A DNA stretch of 64,000 nt from Eustoma russellianum. Taxonomy: Eukaryota; Streptophyta; Magnoliopsida; Gentianales; Gentianaceae. The notes under the pieces were generated by a model. The model had not been told where the DNA came from, made no database searches, and saw nothing but the letters and a program-made list of their open reading frames with translations. Of this stretch, positions 1 to 10,292 are shown in pieces. Positions within the stretch are counted from its first letter, which is position 1; every line of letters starts with the position of its first letter. The translations under genes and the position numbers were made by a program. The stretch lies in the NCBI GenBank assembly GCA_036186865.1, contig AP025047.1, positions 24,479,056 to 24,543,055 on the forward strand, read 5' to 3'.

Positions 1-2111
1 CAAAATTTCCCTTCTAGGTTCGTCAACATCAGGTACGCATAATCTTTCTCTAAACCATAAGCTCCCATCCTCTTTGGTCCGAAATCCTTCAACTTGGCTA
101 TGTTTCACCCTTTCCATTATTTCACTGAGGGTCTTATCATTCTTCTGAGCCTCCTTTATCCGATCAACCAAACTTGGTGTGATAGTCAATGTTGTCAAAA
201 TGTTCACTGTGGAGTCAATCAATTCTAAACCGAACTCCTCCATCTCTCTTTCCAATGGTGATTGTCGCGCATGGCTGGACTTCCTACTTAACGCAGCTGC
301 CACTTTATTAGCCTTTCCTGTGTGGTAATAGATTGTCAAATCATAGTATTTTAGTAACTCCAACCACCTCCGCTGCCTCATATTTAATTCCTTTTGTGAG
401 AACAAATACTTTAAACTCTTATGATCCGTGAATACCGCGCACTTCTCTCCATATAAATAATGCTGCCAGATCTTCAAGGCGAACACAACCGCAGCACGTT
501 CAAGATCATGTGTGGGATAGTTTTGCTCATAAGGCTTTAGCTGTCTTGAGGCATATGCGATGACTCGTTCGTTTTGCATTAAAACACAACCTAAACCGTT
601 CTTTGATGCATCACTATAAATCACAAACCCATCAGTTCCGCAGGATCGAGCTAATACTGGAGCTGTCGTTAGTCTCTTCTTAAGCTCCGTGAAGCTTTGC
701 TCGCATTCCGCCGTCCACTCAAACTTGGACTTCTTTTGAGTAAGGCGACTGAGAGGTGCGGCAATCCTTGAGAATCCCTCAACAAACTTTCTGTAATAAC
801 CCGCTAGACCCAAGAAACTTCGTACTTCGGTAACGTTGGTAGGTCTAGGCCATTCAGTTATAGCTTCCACCTTCTTCGGGTCAACAGCAATCCCCTCTTC
901 TGATATCACGTGACCTAGGAATGCCACACTTCTTAACCAAAACTCACACTTGTTAAACTTAGCATAAAGTTGTTTCTGCCTCAAAATACCTAGTACGGTT
1001 CTCAAATGCTCAGCGTGAGTTTGCTCGTCAGAAGAATACACCAGAATATCATTTATGAATACCACTACAAACTTGTCCAACTGTTCTCGAAAGACGGTAT
1101 TCATAAGATCCATAAAAGCTGCGGGGGCATTTGTTAATCCAAACGGCATCACCAAAAACTCGTAGTGGCCATATCTTGTGCGGAAGGCTGTCTTCGCGAT
1201 GTCTTCGGCCTTCACTCGCAACTGATGATACCCTGATCGAAGATCAATTTTAGAGAAGATTTTAGCACCCTTGAGCTGGTCAAATAAATCTTCAATTCGT
1301 GGAATGAGATACTTATTCTTGATGGTAACTTTATTCAACTCTCTATAATCGATACAAAGTCTCATGCTACCATCTTTCTTCTTTACAAAAAAAACAGGTG
1401 CTCCCCAGGGCGATACACTAGGGCGGATAAACTTCTTGTCCAACAACTCCTGCAGTTGTTCCTTCAACTCTCTCAACTCTGCCGGAGCCATTCTATAAGG
1501 GGCTTTAGAAATAGGTTCAGTTCCTGGAATCAAGTTTATCTCGAACTCGACTTCTCTCTGGGGTGGTACTCCTGGTAAATCTTCCGGAAACACATCAGGG
1601 AATTCATTGACCACTGGAATTTGCTCAATCGACGGTACCTCCTGAGTAACATCCATGGCATAAACTAGAAATCCCTTGGCACCTTTCCTCAAGGCTTTGC
1701 GTGCTTGTGCAACGGACAGATATACCTTCTTGGGAATTTTCTTTCGTTCCGCATCTCCTTGAAACATTACTTCTTCCATCTTAGTACTCTTGACTGTCAC
1801 TTGCTTCAATCGACAGTCAATGTTGGCGTGATGCTTGGCCAACCAGTCCATTCCCAATATCATGTCAAAGTCATACATCTGAATAGGGATTAGTGTGGCG
1901 GAGAATGTTTGTCCTCCAAACTCTAATTCACAGTCCCGGTACTGATGGTACGAAACCATAATTTGATCTCCGGCCGCTTGAACACGATACGGAGTTTCTA
2001 ACCACTCAGGCAAACTACCAAGATGTTTAGTGAATCTCTTTGCTACGAAGGAGTGGCTTGCGCCGCTATCAAAGAGCACGTTGGCAGGTACCTTATTTAC
2101 TAAAATCGCAC
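1..2111 (-). CDS. Pol of element A (partial: PR, RT, RNase H, start of IN)
   Basis: An uninterrupted 703-codon frame runs from the intron acceptor to base 1 and continues outside the window. In order: aspartic protease (LFDSGASHSF), a linker ending FPEDLPG, reverse transcriptase (RPSVSPWGAP, LCIDYRELN, MPFGLTNAPAAF), RNase H (VIYSDASK, FTDHKSLKY, LSRKSSHAR), then the region before the integrase zinc finger. RT copies the element RNA, RNase H removes it and integrase inserts the cDNA. Two oddities: the catalytic box reads VVVFINDILV instead of FIDDIL, losing one metal-binding Asp (codon at 1049-1051), and the RNase H end reads VAAALSRK instead of VADALSRK. No stops or frameshifts, and no introns at the two internal sites used in B and C. 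RT is predicted inactive. Confidence 0.93.
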
Positions 2112-2195
2112 CTAAAGCCATATCAAGTTATACACGAAAGATTAAGCACGTAAATACTTAATTCAATGAGGATTTAAACTTAGTTTAAATGGTAC
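2112..2195 (-). other. Intron 1 of element A (gag/protease junction, 84 nt)
   Basis: Starts GTACC directly after GCAG and ends GGCTTTAG. Removing it gives a phase-1 join in which a Gly codon links the gag C-terminus (VA) to AILVNKVP of protease. The same position, phase and G|GTAC donor recur in elements B and C with otherwise different intron sequence. An in-frame ATG also lies just before the acceptor, so separate Pol initiation is an alternative. Confidence 0.75.
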
Positions 2196-3270
2196 CTGCT
2201 ACTACGTCGGTAGCCTCCTGCACATCCGTGTCCGTCATGAGATGTACACGGGCATTCGCTCTAGGCTTCGCTCTCGGCTGCTGAGCCGCCTTTCCAGGGT
2301 TATTTTTCTTCATCTCCGGGCAGTCCCTAATCATGTGACCCACTTGACCGCATCGGAAACATGCTCCAGCCACTTTCCTACACTCTCCAACGTGATTCCT
2401 GTTGCAATGTGGACAAACTCCGATAACCTGCTGAACTACTGGATTCTGGGGTGGGAGCCTCTGAAAATTTCCAACTGGGCCTCTTTTCGGAATCTTGACC
2501 CAACGTCCGGGTCTTCCACCAACCCCCACATCCTCTCTTGGCCTTTTGCCTCTATCCGACCCTCCTGCGCTAGCTGCTCGTGCCGCTACTCGGCGAAAAT
2601 CACTCTCGACACGGAAACACGCATCCAGCATATCCTCATAAGTTTTCATCCCTGCATTCACTATCGCCGACTGTATCCTCGAGTCCAAACCCCTCTCGAA
2701 CTTCGTCATCTTAAGACGATTATCAGACATAATCGCAGTGGCAAACTTACCCAAGGCATGAAAACGATCCGCATACTCCGACACCGTCATCCTTCCTTGC
2801 TCCAATTTGTCAAACGCTCTTATCTTGTCCAATATCGCAGTCTCCGGTACATAGTACTTTAGGAAAACATCACAAAATTGTGCCCAAGAGATTGGTGGGG
2901 TCATCCTCAACACTATTCCGTCCCACCATTCGCCAGCCTTGCCACTTAGGAGGGATGTGGCCACCTCAACCTTTATCTCATTCGGTACTTGCACCAGCCG
3001 AAAACATTTCTCCACCTCAGCCAACCAGTGCTGAGCCTCTTCAGGATCGGTACATCCTCCAAACTCCGGCACCCTCATCTTTCTCATCTCTCCATAAAAG
3101 AACCGAATGTTATGCTGTGGCGGTGGAGGAGGCAGAGGCTGATGCTGTTGCGCATACCCTTGTGCGATCACCGTCAATGCATCAGTGAGCACCTGGGGTA
3201 AAACAACTTGTGGTGGCTGGTTCTCCTGTTCATTGTTAGTGTTCCCCGCGTTCTCTCTTCTTGGAGGCAT
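2185..3270 (-). CDS. Gag polyprotein of element A
   Basis: Intact 361-residue Gag starting MPPRRENAG. It has a proline/glutamine-rich N-terminus, a retrotransposon gag core (about residues 60-210, with WLAEVEKCFRLVQVP and GEWWDGI), a basic region, then two cysteine clusters: CPHCNRNHVGEC and a CCHC zinc knuckle CFRCGQVGHMIRDC (about residues 285-318) that would bind RNA. Gag forms the virus-like particle. If the 84-nt intron (2112-2195) is kept, Gag ends two codons after it with TAA; if removed, Gly joins Gag in frame to the protease. The leader before the ATG ends in a candidate 3' splice site (TTTCAG). No breaks were seen. Confidence 0.93.
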   Translation of the reverse strand: MPPRRENAGNTNNEQENQPPQVVLPQVLTDALTVIAQGYAQQHQPLPPPPPQHNIRFFYGEMRKMRVPEFGGCTDPEEAQHWLAEVEKCFRLVQVPNEIKVEVATSLLSGKAGEWWDGIVLRMTPPISWAQFCDVFLKYYVPETAILDKIRAFDKLEQGRMTVSEYADRFHALGKFATAIMSDNRLKMTKFERGLDSRIQSAIVNAGMKTYEDMLDACFRVESDFRRVAARAASAGGSDRGKRPREDVGVGGRPGRWVKIPKRGPVGNFQRLPPQNPVVQQVIGVCPHCNRNHVGECRKVAGACFRCGQVGHMIRDCPEMKKNNPGKAAQQPRAKPRANARVHLMTDTDVQEATDVVAGTI

Positions 3271-3276
3271 ATTTCA

Positions 3277-3407
3277 CTGAAAGGTTAACATTGCATTAGC
3301 ATTCAGTAAATACAAGAGATTACTGAAAGCTTGAACGCGTACGAATGGGTGAGGTATGTAGTACAACTACTAATACGAAATTAGATGATAAACGCGCTCG
3401 CACACAC
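3277..3407 (-). other. Candidate leader intron of element A (131 nt)
   Basis: Donor GG|GTGTGTGCG at 3407, branch-like ATGCTAATGC about 25 nt before the acceptor AACCTTTCAG at 3277, seven bases before the gag ATG. Donor, branch and acceptor types recur at the same place in B and C. Confidence 0.5.
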
Positions 3408-3538
3408 CCAACCCAGATCATACTTAAACACTAACGAAATCAGTACTTATAACTAAGGATCAACCTTAAGGAGAATCATAACTTAGGTGTCTAAAAGATC
3501 ATGAACCTAAGTTTCCGAGATAGATCTGAAGCCTAGGC

Positions 3539-3550
3539 GCTCTGATACCA
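3539..3550 (-). other. Primer binding site, initiator Met tRNA (A)
   Basis: TGGTATCAGAGC on the minus strand, two bases inside the LTR end. This is the usual complement of the 3' end of plant initiator-Met tRNA. Confidence 0.9.
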
Positions 3551-3844
3551 CCTGTAGCGCCCCGGCTCGACACTATCATCGGAACCAGTGCACCCGCCGT
3601 AGCCTACTATGAGAACTACGAAGCATCAAGCAGATCAAGCGTACATCATTCATGACGTAAGATAAATCAGCGGAAACGTCATAAAATCTAAACCTTCATC
3701 GTCAATATGACAACCAGAAAATGCAGCGGAAATAAAAGGTGTTTGTTCATCTAGCTAACATAAGTTCCAGAACACATAATAACATTGAGTTTCCAAAACT
3801 TAACGAAAGTAGTCCAGCATCTATCTATTCCCATGTCCGTCATC

Positions 3845-3900
3845 CTATTGAGCCCACTCGCCATCGTCTTCGATAAATATCATCTCATATTCCGGCTCAC
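3845..3900 (-). CDS. Conserved LTR micro-exon of element A
   Basis: Directly after a polypyrimidine tract and CAG, an open stretch reads GEPEYEMIFIEDDGEWAQ then TAG. The same peptide, preceded by the same kind of 3' splice site in the same phase, is found in the LTRs of B and C. Between A and the upstream LTR copy of C, 8 of 10 differing codons are synonymous, which points to selection on protein. No start codon is visible, so how it is translated is unknown. Confidence 0.6.
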
Positions 3901-4308
3901 CTGAAAAGGAATAGAGTATCTCTTCTTAGCGAAATTATCACCAGCAAGTAACCCGTCTATACACCTTACGGGATCACACACGACGAGTCACCAGTTTATA
4001 AATCATTGCCCAAAATAAGGTGCTCGGGTTAGCAAGTAGCATCTTATTAAGAATTCTTCAAAACAGATAAAGCACATAAACGATATACGGATATGAGCAT
4101 AAACCTGTACTAAAACAACATATCATCATAAGCAAGTCATAAACTAGTCACATCTCTTACATATCTAATCTTATGCTTTGTGTATCATGATGCATGTACT
4201 TATTTAAAATCACACACAACATCCATGCATATGTCTTCTTTCATAAACATGTCATGCGTGTCACTTCACAAAACTTTTCATCACTCTTCTTATCATATTC
4301 TTCGCGTA

Positions 4309-4608
4309 GCAGAACTTTATACCCTGTGGGTGATCAGTCCACAGCAAACAGAACTTTATACCCCGTGCTGAAAGGTCCACGGCCCCATTACATATAACTT
4401 TATACCCCTTGCTGAAAGGTCCACGACCCAATTACATATAACTTTATACCCCGTGCTGAAAGGTCCACGGCCCCATTATATACATCATATATCCGTGCTG
4501 ATAGGTCCACGACCCCATAACATATTTTATACCCTGCTGTTGACTCACAGGTCATGCTTTTACCCTGCTTCCACAGGCGTGACTTTTATACCCTGCGATC
4601 AACCAGCA
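4309..4608 (-). repeat. Tandem hairpin array in LTR A
   Basis: About eight units of 30-50 bp, each a short inverted repeat followed on the minus strand by GGTATAAAGT or a variant. Stems differ between units but stay paired: CTGC/GCAG, CGTG/CACG, CCGTG/CACGG (twice) and CTGTGG/CCACAG. The loop GACCTTTCAG is shared by the middle units. Confidence 0.75.
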
Positions 4609-4954
4609 GCCATTTTGTCTTTCGAAAACTTTAAACTTTTCTTGTAAACACATGTTCTTTCGCAAAGCTAATCTCAAATCAAATGCAAGTGCCCATGTCA
4701 TGATACAGGATGCACATGTAACTTCGTATCAAACATGTAACACACACACACATACTTCTTACATATCAAGTATACGGTCTTGCACCTCAAACACTCTATG
4801 TTCGTATCTTTCCAAGTCCGTTCGTCTTACTAATTCACTCAGGATTCAATCTTATTCTTACTTGATCAAACTTACCATCTACACCTCAATTGCACCTCAA
4901 ATACCTTTGCATTCTATGTTCAGAAGAAGTGTATAAAGTTACTACACATACATA

Positions 4955-5215
4955 GGCGCCTAAAGGGTCAAAAAGACTTCCAGTATACTTGGAACGCCAC
5001 ATGAGGCGCCTAAAGTGACATAAAGCGCCTATACTAGGCGTTCGAAGTGTTCGGGGATGTGCCGTAGAGATTAAACGCCTACATGAAGCGCCTAATGTGA
5101 CATAGAGCGCCTAATGTAGGTGTTCGAAGTGTACGGGGATGCTTCAGGACACATTGAACGCTACATTATGCGCCTAATGTGACTTGAAGCGCCTATGTAG
5201 GTGTTCGAAGTGTTC
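4955..5215 (-). repeat. GGCGCC-rich inverted repeat array in LTR A
   Basis: Three diverged units of roughly 80-100 bp containing GCGCCTA, a short loop and TAGGCG (or TAGGTG), then TTCGAAGTGTTCGGGGATG or a variant. Each can fold into a hairpin. Confidence 0.65.
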
Positions 5216-6432
5216 TGACGGTTCTAAACTGCAGTTTTTCTGCAGTAACTTCCACCCAACACCTTTCTTCTTCAACCCTTTCATGTTCAACCCTTCAAGG
5301 TCCATCTTAGCTCCTGGATTCATCATGCTTAACACACAACTAACATGATTTGATTCTTAAACAAGTAAACTTGTATCCACCCTAAACCTTCTGACACCCA
5401 CAACCTTCAATAGACATCTTCAAACCTTTCAATGCAACAAGTCTTACAACAATGTCAACATTCATCCTTCCACTCCCTGCAAACACACTCAAAGCATCTA
5501 AGGTGTAATCACCAAACTTAAGAACTTACACAAGGACAATGAACACATCACGTATAACACTCTTGTGGGCATATTTAACAGCAAAGATCACAACATAATT
5601 ATTTTCAGATATTGGCCCAAAGAACATAACTTTACTCAACAACAACAATTACACATATAAATAAGCATTTAGCATAGACAAGTCAAAACTACTAATGTGT
5701 GATCCAAGTTTTCTCTTTGTAAGAACATAGGGCCTAAGGTAACAAAATGTGCGTAAAGCGTATAGAAAGATTACTTGCCTTTGTTTCTAGTTAAGCTTAT
5801 GAATCTACTGCAGAATTTCGGTAAGGATGGCACCTAAGTTGACTGTAAGTTCTTCTTTCTCTTCTTCTTCCTTTTTCTCTTTCTCTTCCCTCTCTTTCCC
5901 TCAGAATTTTCCTTCTCCTTTGTTGGCCTCCTAACCTGCGGCTGATGGGTGGGAAGTTATACAAATGTTGTGTAACTTCCCCCCACATGTAGTTGGCAAA
6001 GTTTGACATTTTGGTCAAATTCCTTCAATTTCCACTTTTGTTTACTTTCCTCCCTATATTTTGTTTTAATTACACTTCATACCCGAGACATTTAATGAAT
6101 TCATATTTTAAATTGTTTTCTAATTACTAAAGCCAGACTTAAAAATTACGGGGTATGACAGTGATGTTTTCCTTAATTGTTATTTATAAGTGATTTTATG
6201 ATGGTTTGACGTCACAATGATTACTAGAGTTATTTGAATAATTGTCTTTCCTTTTCATGTATACTTTACTTCATTAAAAAATTGTCATTTCTCACAGTAC
6301 TATAGTCAGAACCACATAATATTTGAATAATTTGGACAGGACACAGGTGGGCGATCGACAGGTAGTAATTTAACGATTGTGGTCCCCTAATGGTTTTCAA
6401 GTTTTTCTACTCTTTTCTGTATCACATATCAT

Positions 6433-6625
6433 TAGTGTTGTCCACGAATCTAGTCGAGTCGAATACTAGGTTTTCGAATTCGGATTCATTTAGCTAAACA
6501 AACTGTAAGGTTTGGTTTGTTTAGTTAAACAAGTTTTAAAATTGGTTCGAATTTGGCTTCCAACACTATAACTGTTTAAGCGAACCGAACAGTTTGCGAA
6601 TTGTCCGGTTCGTTTAACACCCCTA
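6433..6625. mobile_element. hAT-type MITE (193 bp)
   Basis: Flanked by a perfect 8-bp direct repeat CATATCAT (6425-6432 and 6626-6633), the target size of hAT transposons. Ends are TAGTGTTG on the left and AACACCCCTA on the right, which pair imperfectly as terminal inverted repeats. The interior is a TTCGAA/GAACC-rich inverted structure with no coding capacity, so it is non-autonomous. Confidence 0.8.
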
Positions 6626-7084
6626 CATATCATGCCTCTCAATTCAAGGCCACAACAGCAGCAACACATATCTAGTATATCTCAACGGAAACAAAAGTTA
6701 TCGTTAGAGTTTCGGAAGGATGAGAGGAGCCGAATGTTTTACTGGAATCAAACTTTTCTAGAAGTGGTCTTTGATATCGTTCTACGTTACACCCAAATAT
6801 AGGTTATAATGAAAATGACAATAAACAAATGTCGAAATTTCGAGCATCCTAGTTGTTTAGCCGGAAATGCTTAAGTTAAGCTAATTTGATATAGTGAGAT
6901 TACACAAAATGCTCAATTCAATTCTTTTTTACTATGAAAGAATAGAAATTAGATTTTTCCTATGACATCTATAGAAGAATTATTATTGTGATAATATATA
7001 TCTGACGTGTTAGATAATAACTATTTGGCCGTCAAAAAAATAAATAAATAAAAACCTCCACAAAATCTTGAACAGAAATCTATT

Positions 7085-7250
7085 GTCTGACTTGCCAGGT
7101 CTGCAAGGGGGTGGCAAGCTTCATGCAAATCTACAAGAAAAACGTTGAACTGATGCTACGAATCCTTCCTGTTTCAGTATTATTTCCTAAAAGGGAGTCG
7201 AGACAAAGGCCAATGGCAAGCTTCATGCCTTTGTACAAGAAAAAACGTGG
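7085..7250. repeat. Duplicated intergenic block, left copy
   Basis: Two subunits each contain GGCAAGCTTCATGC, then T/A-rich bases and TACAAGAAAA (7113-7143 and 7215-7246). A similar pair lies at 20375-20545 on the far side of element B, so the block was duplicated before or independently of that insertion. Confidence 0.55.
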
Positions 7251-7634
7251 CAATTAATTGTGCTTCACTTTTCTTATTCAATTTTGTTATGAAAATAAGG
7301 AATCAAGATCAACGAACAAGAGAGAATGAAATAGAAGATGGAAATTGGCTTGAGACGTGAGAATCACTTTCCGTAAGGAATATTTGCCTCAATTAGTTGC
7401 TGCAGGGTTATAAGCAAACTTCCTCCTAAGATACAACAGTCAACAATCTCTTGCTCTCAGCAAAAGAATAGAGATTCAATGAACTTTCAAGAACAAAAAT
7501 AAAATTGAAAAATGGATTGTGATAGCGTACTTATAAGCTCTCAAACTCCATTCAGACGTTTCTTGCCGTTGCATGGCGATTGTGTATGTCCCTTGGTGCA
7601 TAAATTGTGATTCTACATGAAAAGACACTTCTGT

Positions 7635-7880
7635 TGGCATATCGATCGATCGATGTCGTCGATCGATGTCTCACAGTAAGCTCCAAGACCACTGCGATAT
7701 GTCACATCGATCGATCGAAGTCACTTAGATCGATCTATATGTCTATGTTGGATCGAAAGTTTCAACTCTGCACTCAGGGTACATCGATCGATCGATGGAT
7801 CGATCTATGTCCGTCCGGCAGAATACTCAACTTTGTTTTCAAGCCACATGGATCTATCCATTTGAGACATGGATCGATCA
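7635..7880. repeat. ATCGATCGATCGATG-type palindrome cluster
   Basis: Four clusters of overlapping GATC/CGAT palindromes, one followed by GTCCGTCCGG, resembling the hairpin array in the LTRs of element C. Possibly a fragment of a related LTR; no termini could be found. Confidence 0.45.
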
Positions 7881-8257
7881 AAGTTATGAATCAAACTATT
7901 CTTGCTTATTCCAACACCAATTCATCTTCATTCTTCATCCCCTTACCTTTACAAACTATTATAACAAATTTTACTTTAAAAAAATGAGAGAGAGATTTAC
8001 AAAGTAAAAAAAATAAAGTAGGAGATTCTAGTATCAATGTACATGTAGGCTGAATTCACATTTGTAAAATCCCTTATTTCTTATGACTTTGTAGATTCAT
8101 GCAAATCGAATAATGTGTTTTATTAACTTTTATAACTTCCGTTATTCAGCAAACTTATAAATGATTCAAATAAGCGACTGACACGATTCCAATCCTTATG
8201 GAGAATGTCTAACTTGCCTTTATTACAACAACATGATATTTTTTCACTGAACTAGTG

Positions 8258-8340
8258 TGAGTGTGTGTGTATATATATACGTGTGTGTGTATATATATAT
8301 ATATATATTATATATATATATATATACCCACACATATGTA
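8258..8340. repeat. (GT)n/(TA)n microsatellite
   Basis: Runs of GT followed by runs of TA, twice over, with a nearly symmetric TA tract around 8310. Confidence 0.9.
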
Positions 8341-9889
8341 TATATCATGTTCACCGAATATTTCACGTGGTGTGTGATTTGTTTCTCAATATAGATTTTA
8401 GGTCTTAAATTAAATTTAATCCGTCAGTAAGAGGAATTACCATAGCAGAATATACCAGCACTTCACCAAGAAGGTGTATAAATGCCCGACCAATTACTAT
8501 AAGCCCTACTCCTTTTTTATTTTTTATAGCAAGAATATTGTTTATTACACTTTCTTTTACAACAAAATTATGTCCTGATAAAATACGTTATGCTCCATTG
8601 GACTCAAAACCATTGTGTTAGTTTGAATTGAGCATATTTTAAGAAAGTAAAATTAATTTGATGACTATTCTTATTCCATCTTTAGTTGATTAACTGAGGT
8701 AAATTACAAAAATCATATAAGTGTTAATTGAGATAGTAATACGAAAACTTTGACTAGTAGTATATTTTAATTTTGTGAAAATAAATAATATTATTGATAC
8801 AAAACAAAATACTTAAAAAGTAGGACGATATTTATGTGACGGATGGAGTAAATAACAAACTTTTCCTTTAATGTAAAAAGCAAAAAAGAAAGGAAAAGTG
8901 TAATAACTTTTGGAACTTTCTTTAGCTGTGAAACAAATGTGTGGCTGTGACATGGCGTAGCTCTGGTGATACTAAGATAGTAACATGTTTCAAGATTACA
9001 AGTTCTAGTCTTGACGGCTTTAACGTATTTTAAAAATTTTCCATCCACTGTGCTTTTGTAGTACTATCTTATATCATTCATAAATCTATTTGAACTATAA
9101 GCCCTTAAAAGTGGGAGACTAACCTTTTCTATGCAAAATAAACGCGTGATAGTCCGTGCACCAACACTATGATAAAAAAAATAAATAAAACGTAAAACGG
9201 TAAATGTCCGTTTGTTCTCCTAATTTGTTATGCCGATTTTTTTCCCATAAATTAATGAGATTTTTTAAAAACTGATTATATCATAGTAAAAAAACGCATT
9301 AAAAAGATAAAAACAAGTAGTATATTTAATATTTTGTATTTATATATAATGATAAATCAAAAAAAATTTCAAATTTGCTTACATCAAATAGAAAACAAAA
9401 AAAATGAAAATACTATTCCAAAATCTTTTGTAACTCCAGTAAAGATCTCGAAGCTTGAGTTTTGGTGACACATTTTTTACTAGAAAATAGTTAACCACTT
9501 GAAAATAGTCTCTTTCTAATGTAGCATCTCTTCTCCAAATTATTATTATTTCTCTACCATAATCCACTCTTTTAATACGACACAATACTTGCTCAATCCA
9601 CCAAAAATTCATAAGAAAGGACTCTAAAGGTGACTCTCTTTGTACATAAAACACTTTATGTAATAGGTTGAAGAGGTGGTTTTACGAGATGACACTTGGT
9701 CTAGTTAGTAGTCATTTTCTATACCATTATCATGTTTAAGATTTAAGTCGAGCGATATTATTTGTGCATATACACACTTATGACTAATTTAATAGCGGAA
9801 GTTTTTTATTTGTGTTTACTAAATTCCTTTAGTAGATGTTACATCCTGAAATTCAAAAAAAAAGAAGAAAAAGAAAATAGGAAATATAG

Positions 9890-9936
<47 letters not shown>

Positions 9937-10292
9937 CGTAAAGGAAATAGTTAAAAGAAAAAAAAAGATAACAAATAAATAAATAAGTAAAAAGGAAAAA
10001 GAAGGAAACGTGCGTGTGTGCATAATATGGAAAGAGATAAGGGAGGGGGGGGGGGTTATTTTGGTTAAGCTTTAAAATTTAAATTATAATTCCTAAACCT
10101 AATCTTAAATCAACCCTAAACCCATCCCCAATTAAATAAATATCACAATCTCCCCTTCCCAAGTAAAAGAAAACGGCACAGGCAATAGAAAAAAGGGAGG
10201 AAGAAACGTGTAGAGAGAAAAGGAGGAAAAAAAGGGCTAGCAAAGAATCACCCAAGTGTTCTTGATTTTCATCTCTAATCCACGCGTTTAAG

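Larger units (their letters stand above)
3901..5778 (-). other. Candidate LTR intron of element A (1878 nt)
   Basis: Donor ACAAAG|GCAAGTAATC at 5779/5778 is a textbook GC-AG donor; acceptor TTCCTTTTCAG ends at 3901, with TTCGCTAAG about 28 nt upstream as a possible branch site, also found in C. Both hairpin arrays lie inside. Splicing is inferred. Confidence 0.6.
1..6160 (-). mobile_element. Element A: Ty3/gypsy chromovirus, truncated by window edge
   Basis: Reading on the minus strand, the element runs from a 5' LTR (6160 to 3553) through a primer binding site and gag into protease, RT, RNase H and the start of integrase, then leaves the window at base 1. Its RT and gag are close to those of elements B and C, which end in a chromodomain, so A is taken as a chromovirus, probably Tekay/Del-like from the very long LTR. 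The 3' LTR and target duplication are outside the window. Seen: LTR ends TGTCATACCCC and GGCGCTACA, PBS, ordered domains. Inferred: clade. Confidence 0.93.
3553..6160 (-). repeat. 5' LTR of element A (2.6 kb)
   Basis: The LTR starts TGTCATACCCC at 6160 and ends GGCGCTACA at 3553, two bases before the PBS. Inside, in transcription order, are a GC-type 5' splice site at 5779/5778, an array of GGCGCC-containing inverted repeats (about 5215-4955), an array of short hairpins (4608-4309), a 3' splice site at 3901 and a conserved micro-exon (3900-3845). The partner LTR is outside the window, so the boundaries rest on the PBS and on comparison with elements B and C. Confidence 0.88.
6634..9836. other. 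Intergenic DNA between MITE and element B
   Basis: AT-rich and without a supportable gene. It holds a pair of related blocks at 7085-7250 that recur right of element B, a block rich in GATCGATC palindromes (7635-7880), a GT/TA microsatellite (8258-8340) and two degenerate tRNA-like stretches near 8940-9010 and 9690-9745. Confidence 0.7.

Noticed and set aside
1705..1893. Small plus-strand open frames inside the A pol region
   Set aside because: They are shadows of the conserved minus-strand Pol frame and have no recognisable content.
5850..5915. CTTCTTCC-rich run as a regulatory site
   Set aside because: Simple low-complexity pyrimidine run in exon-like LTR sequence; no defined motif.
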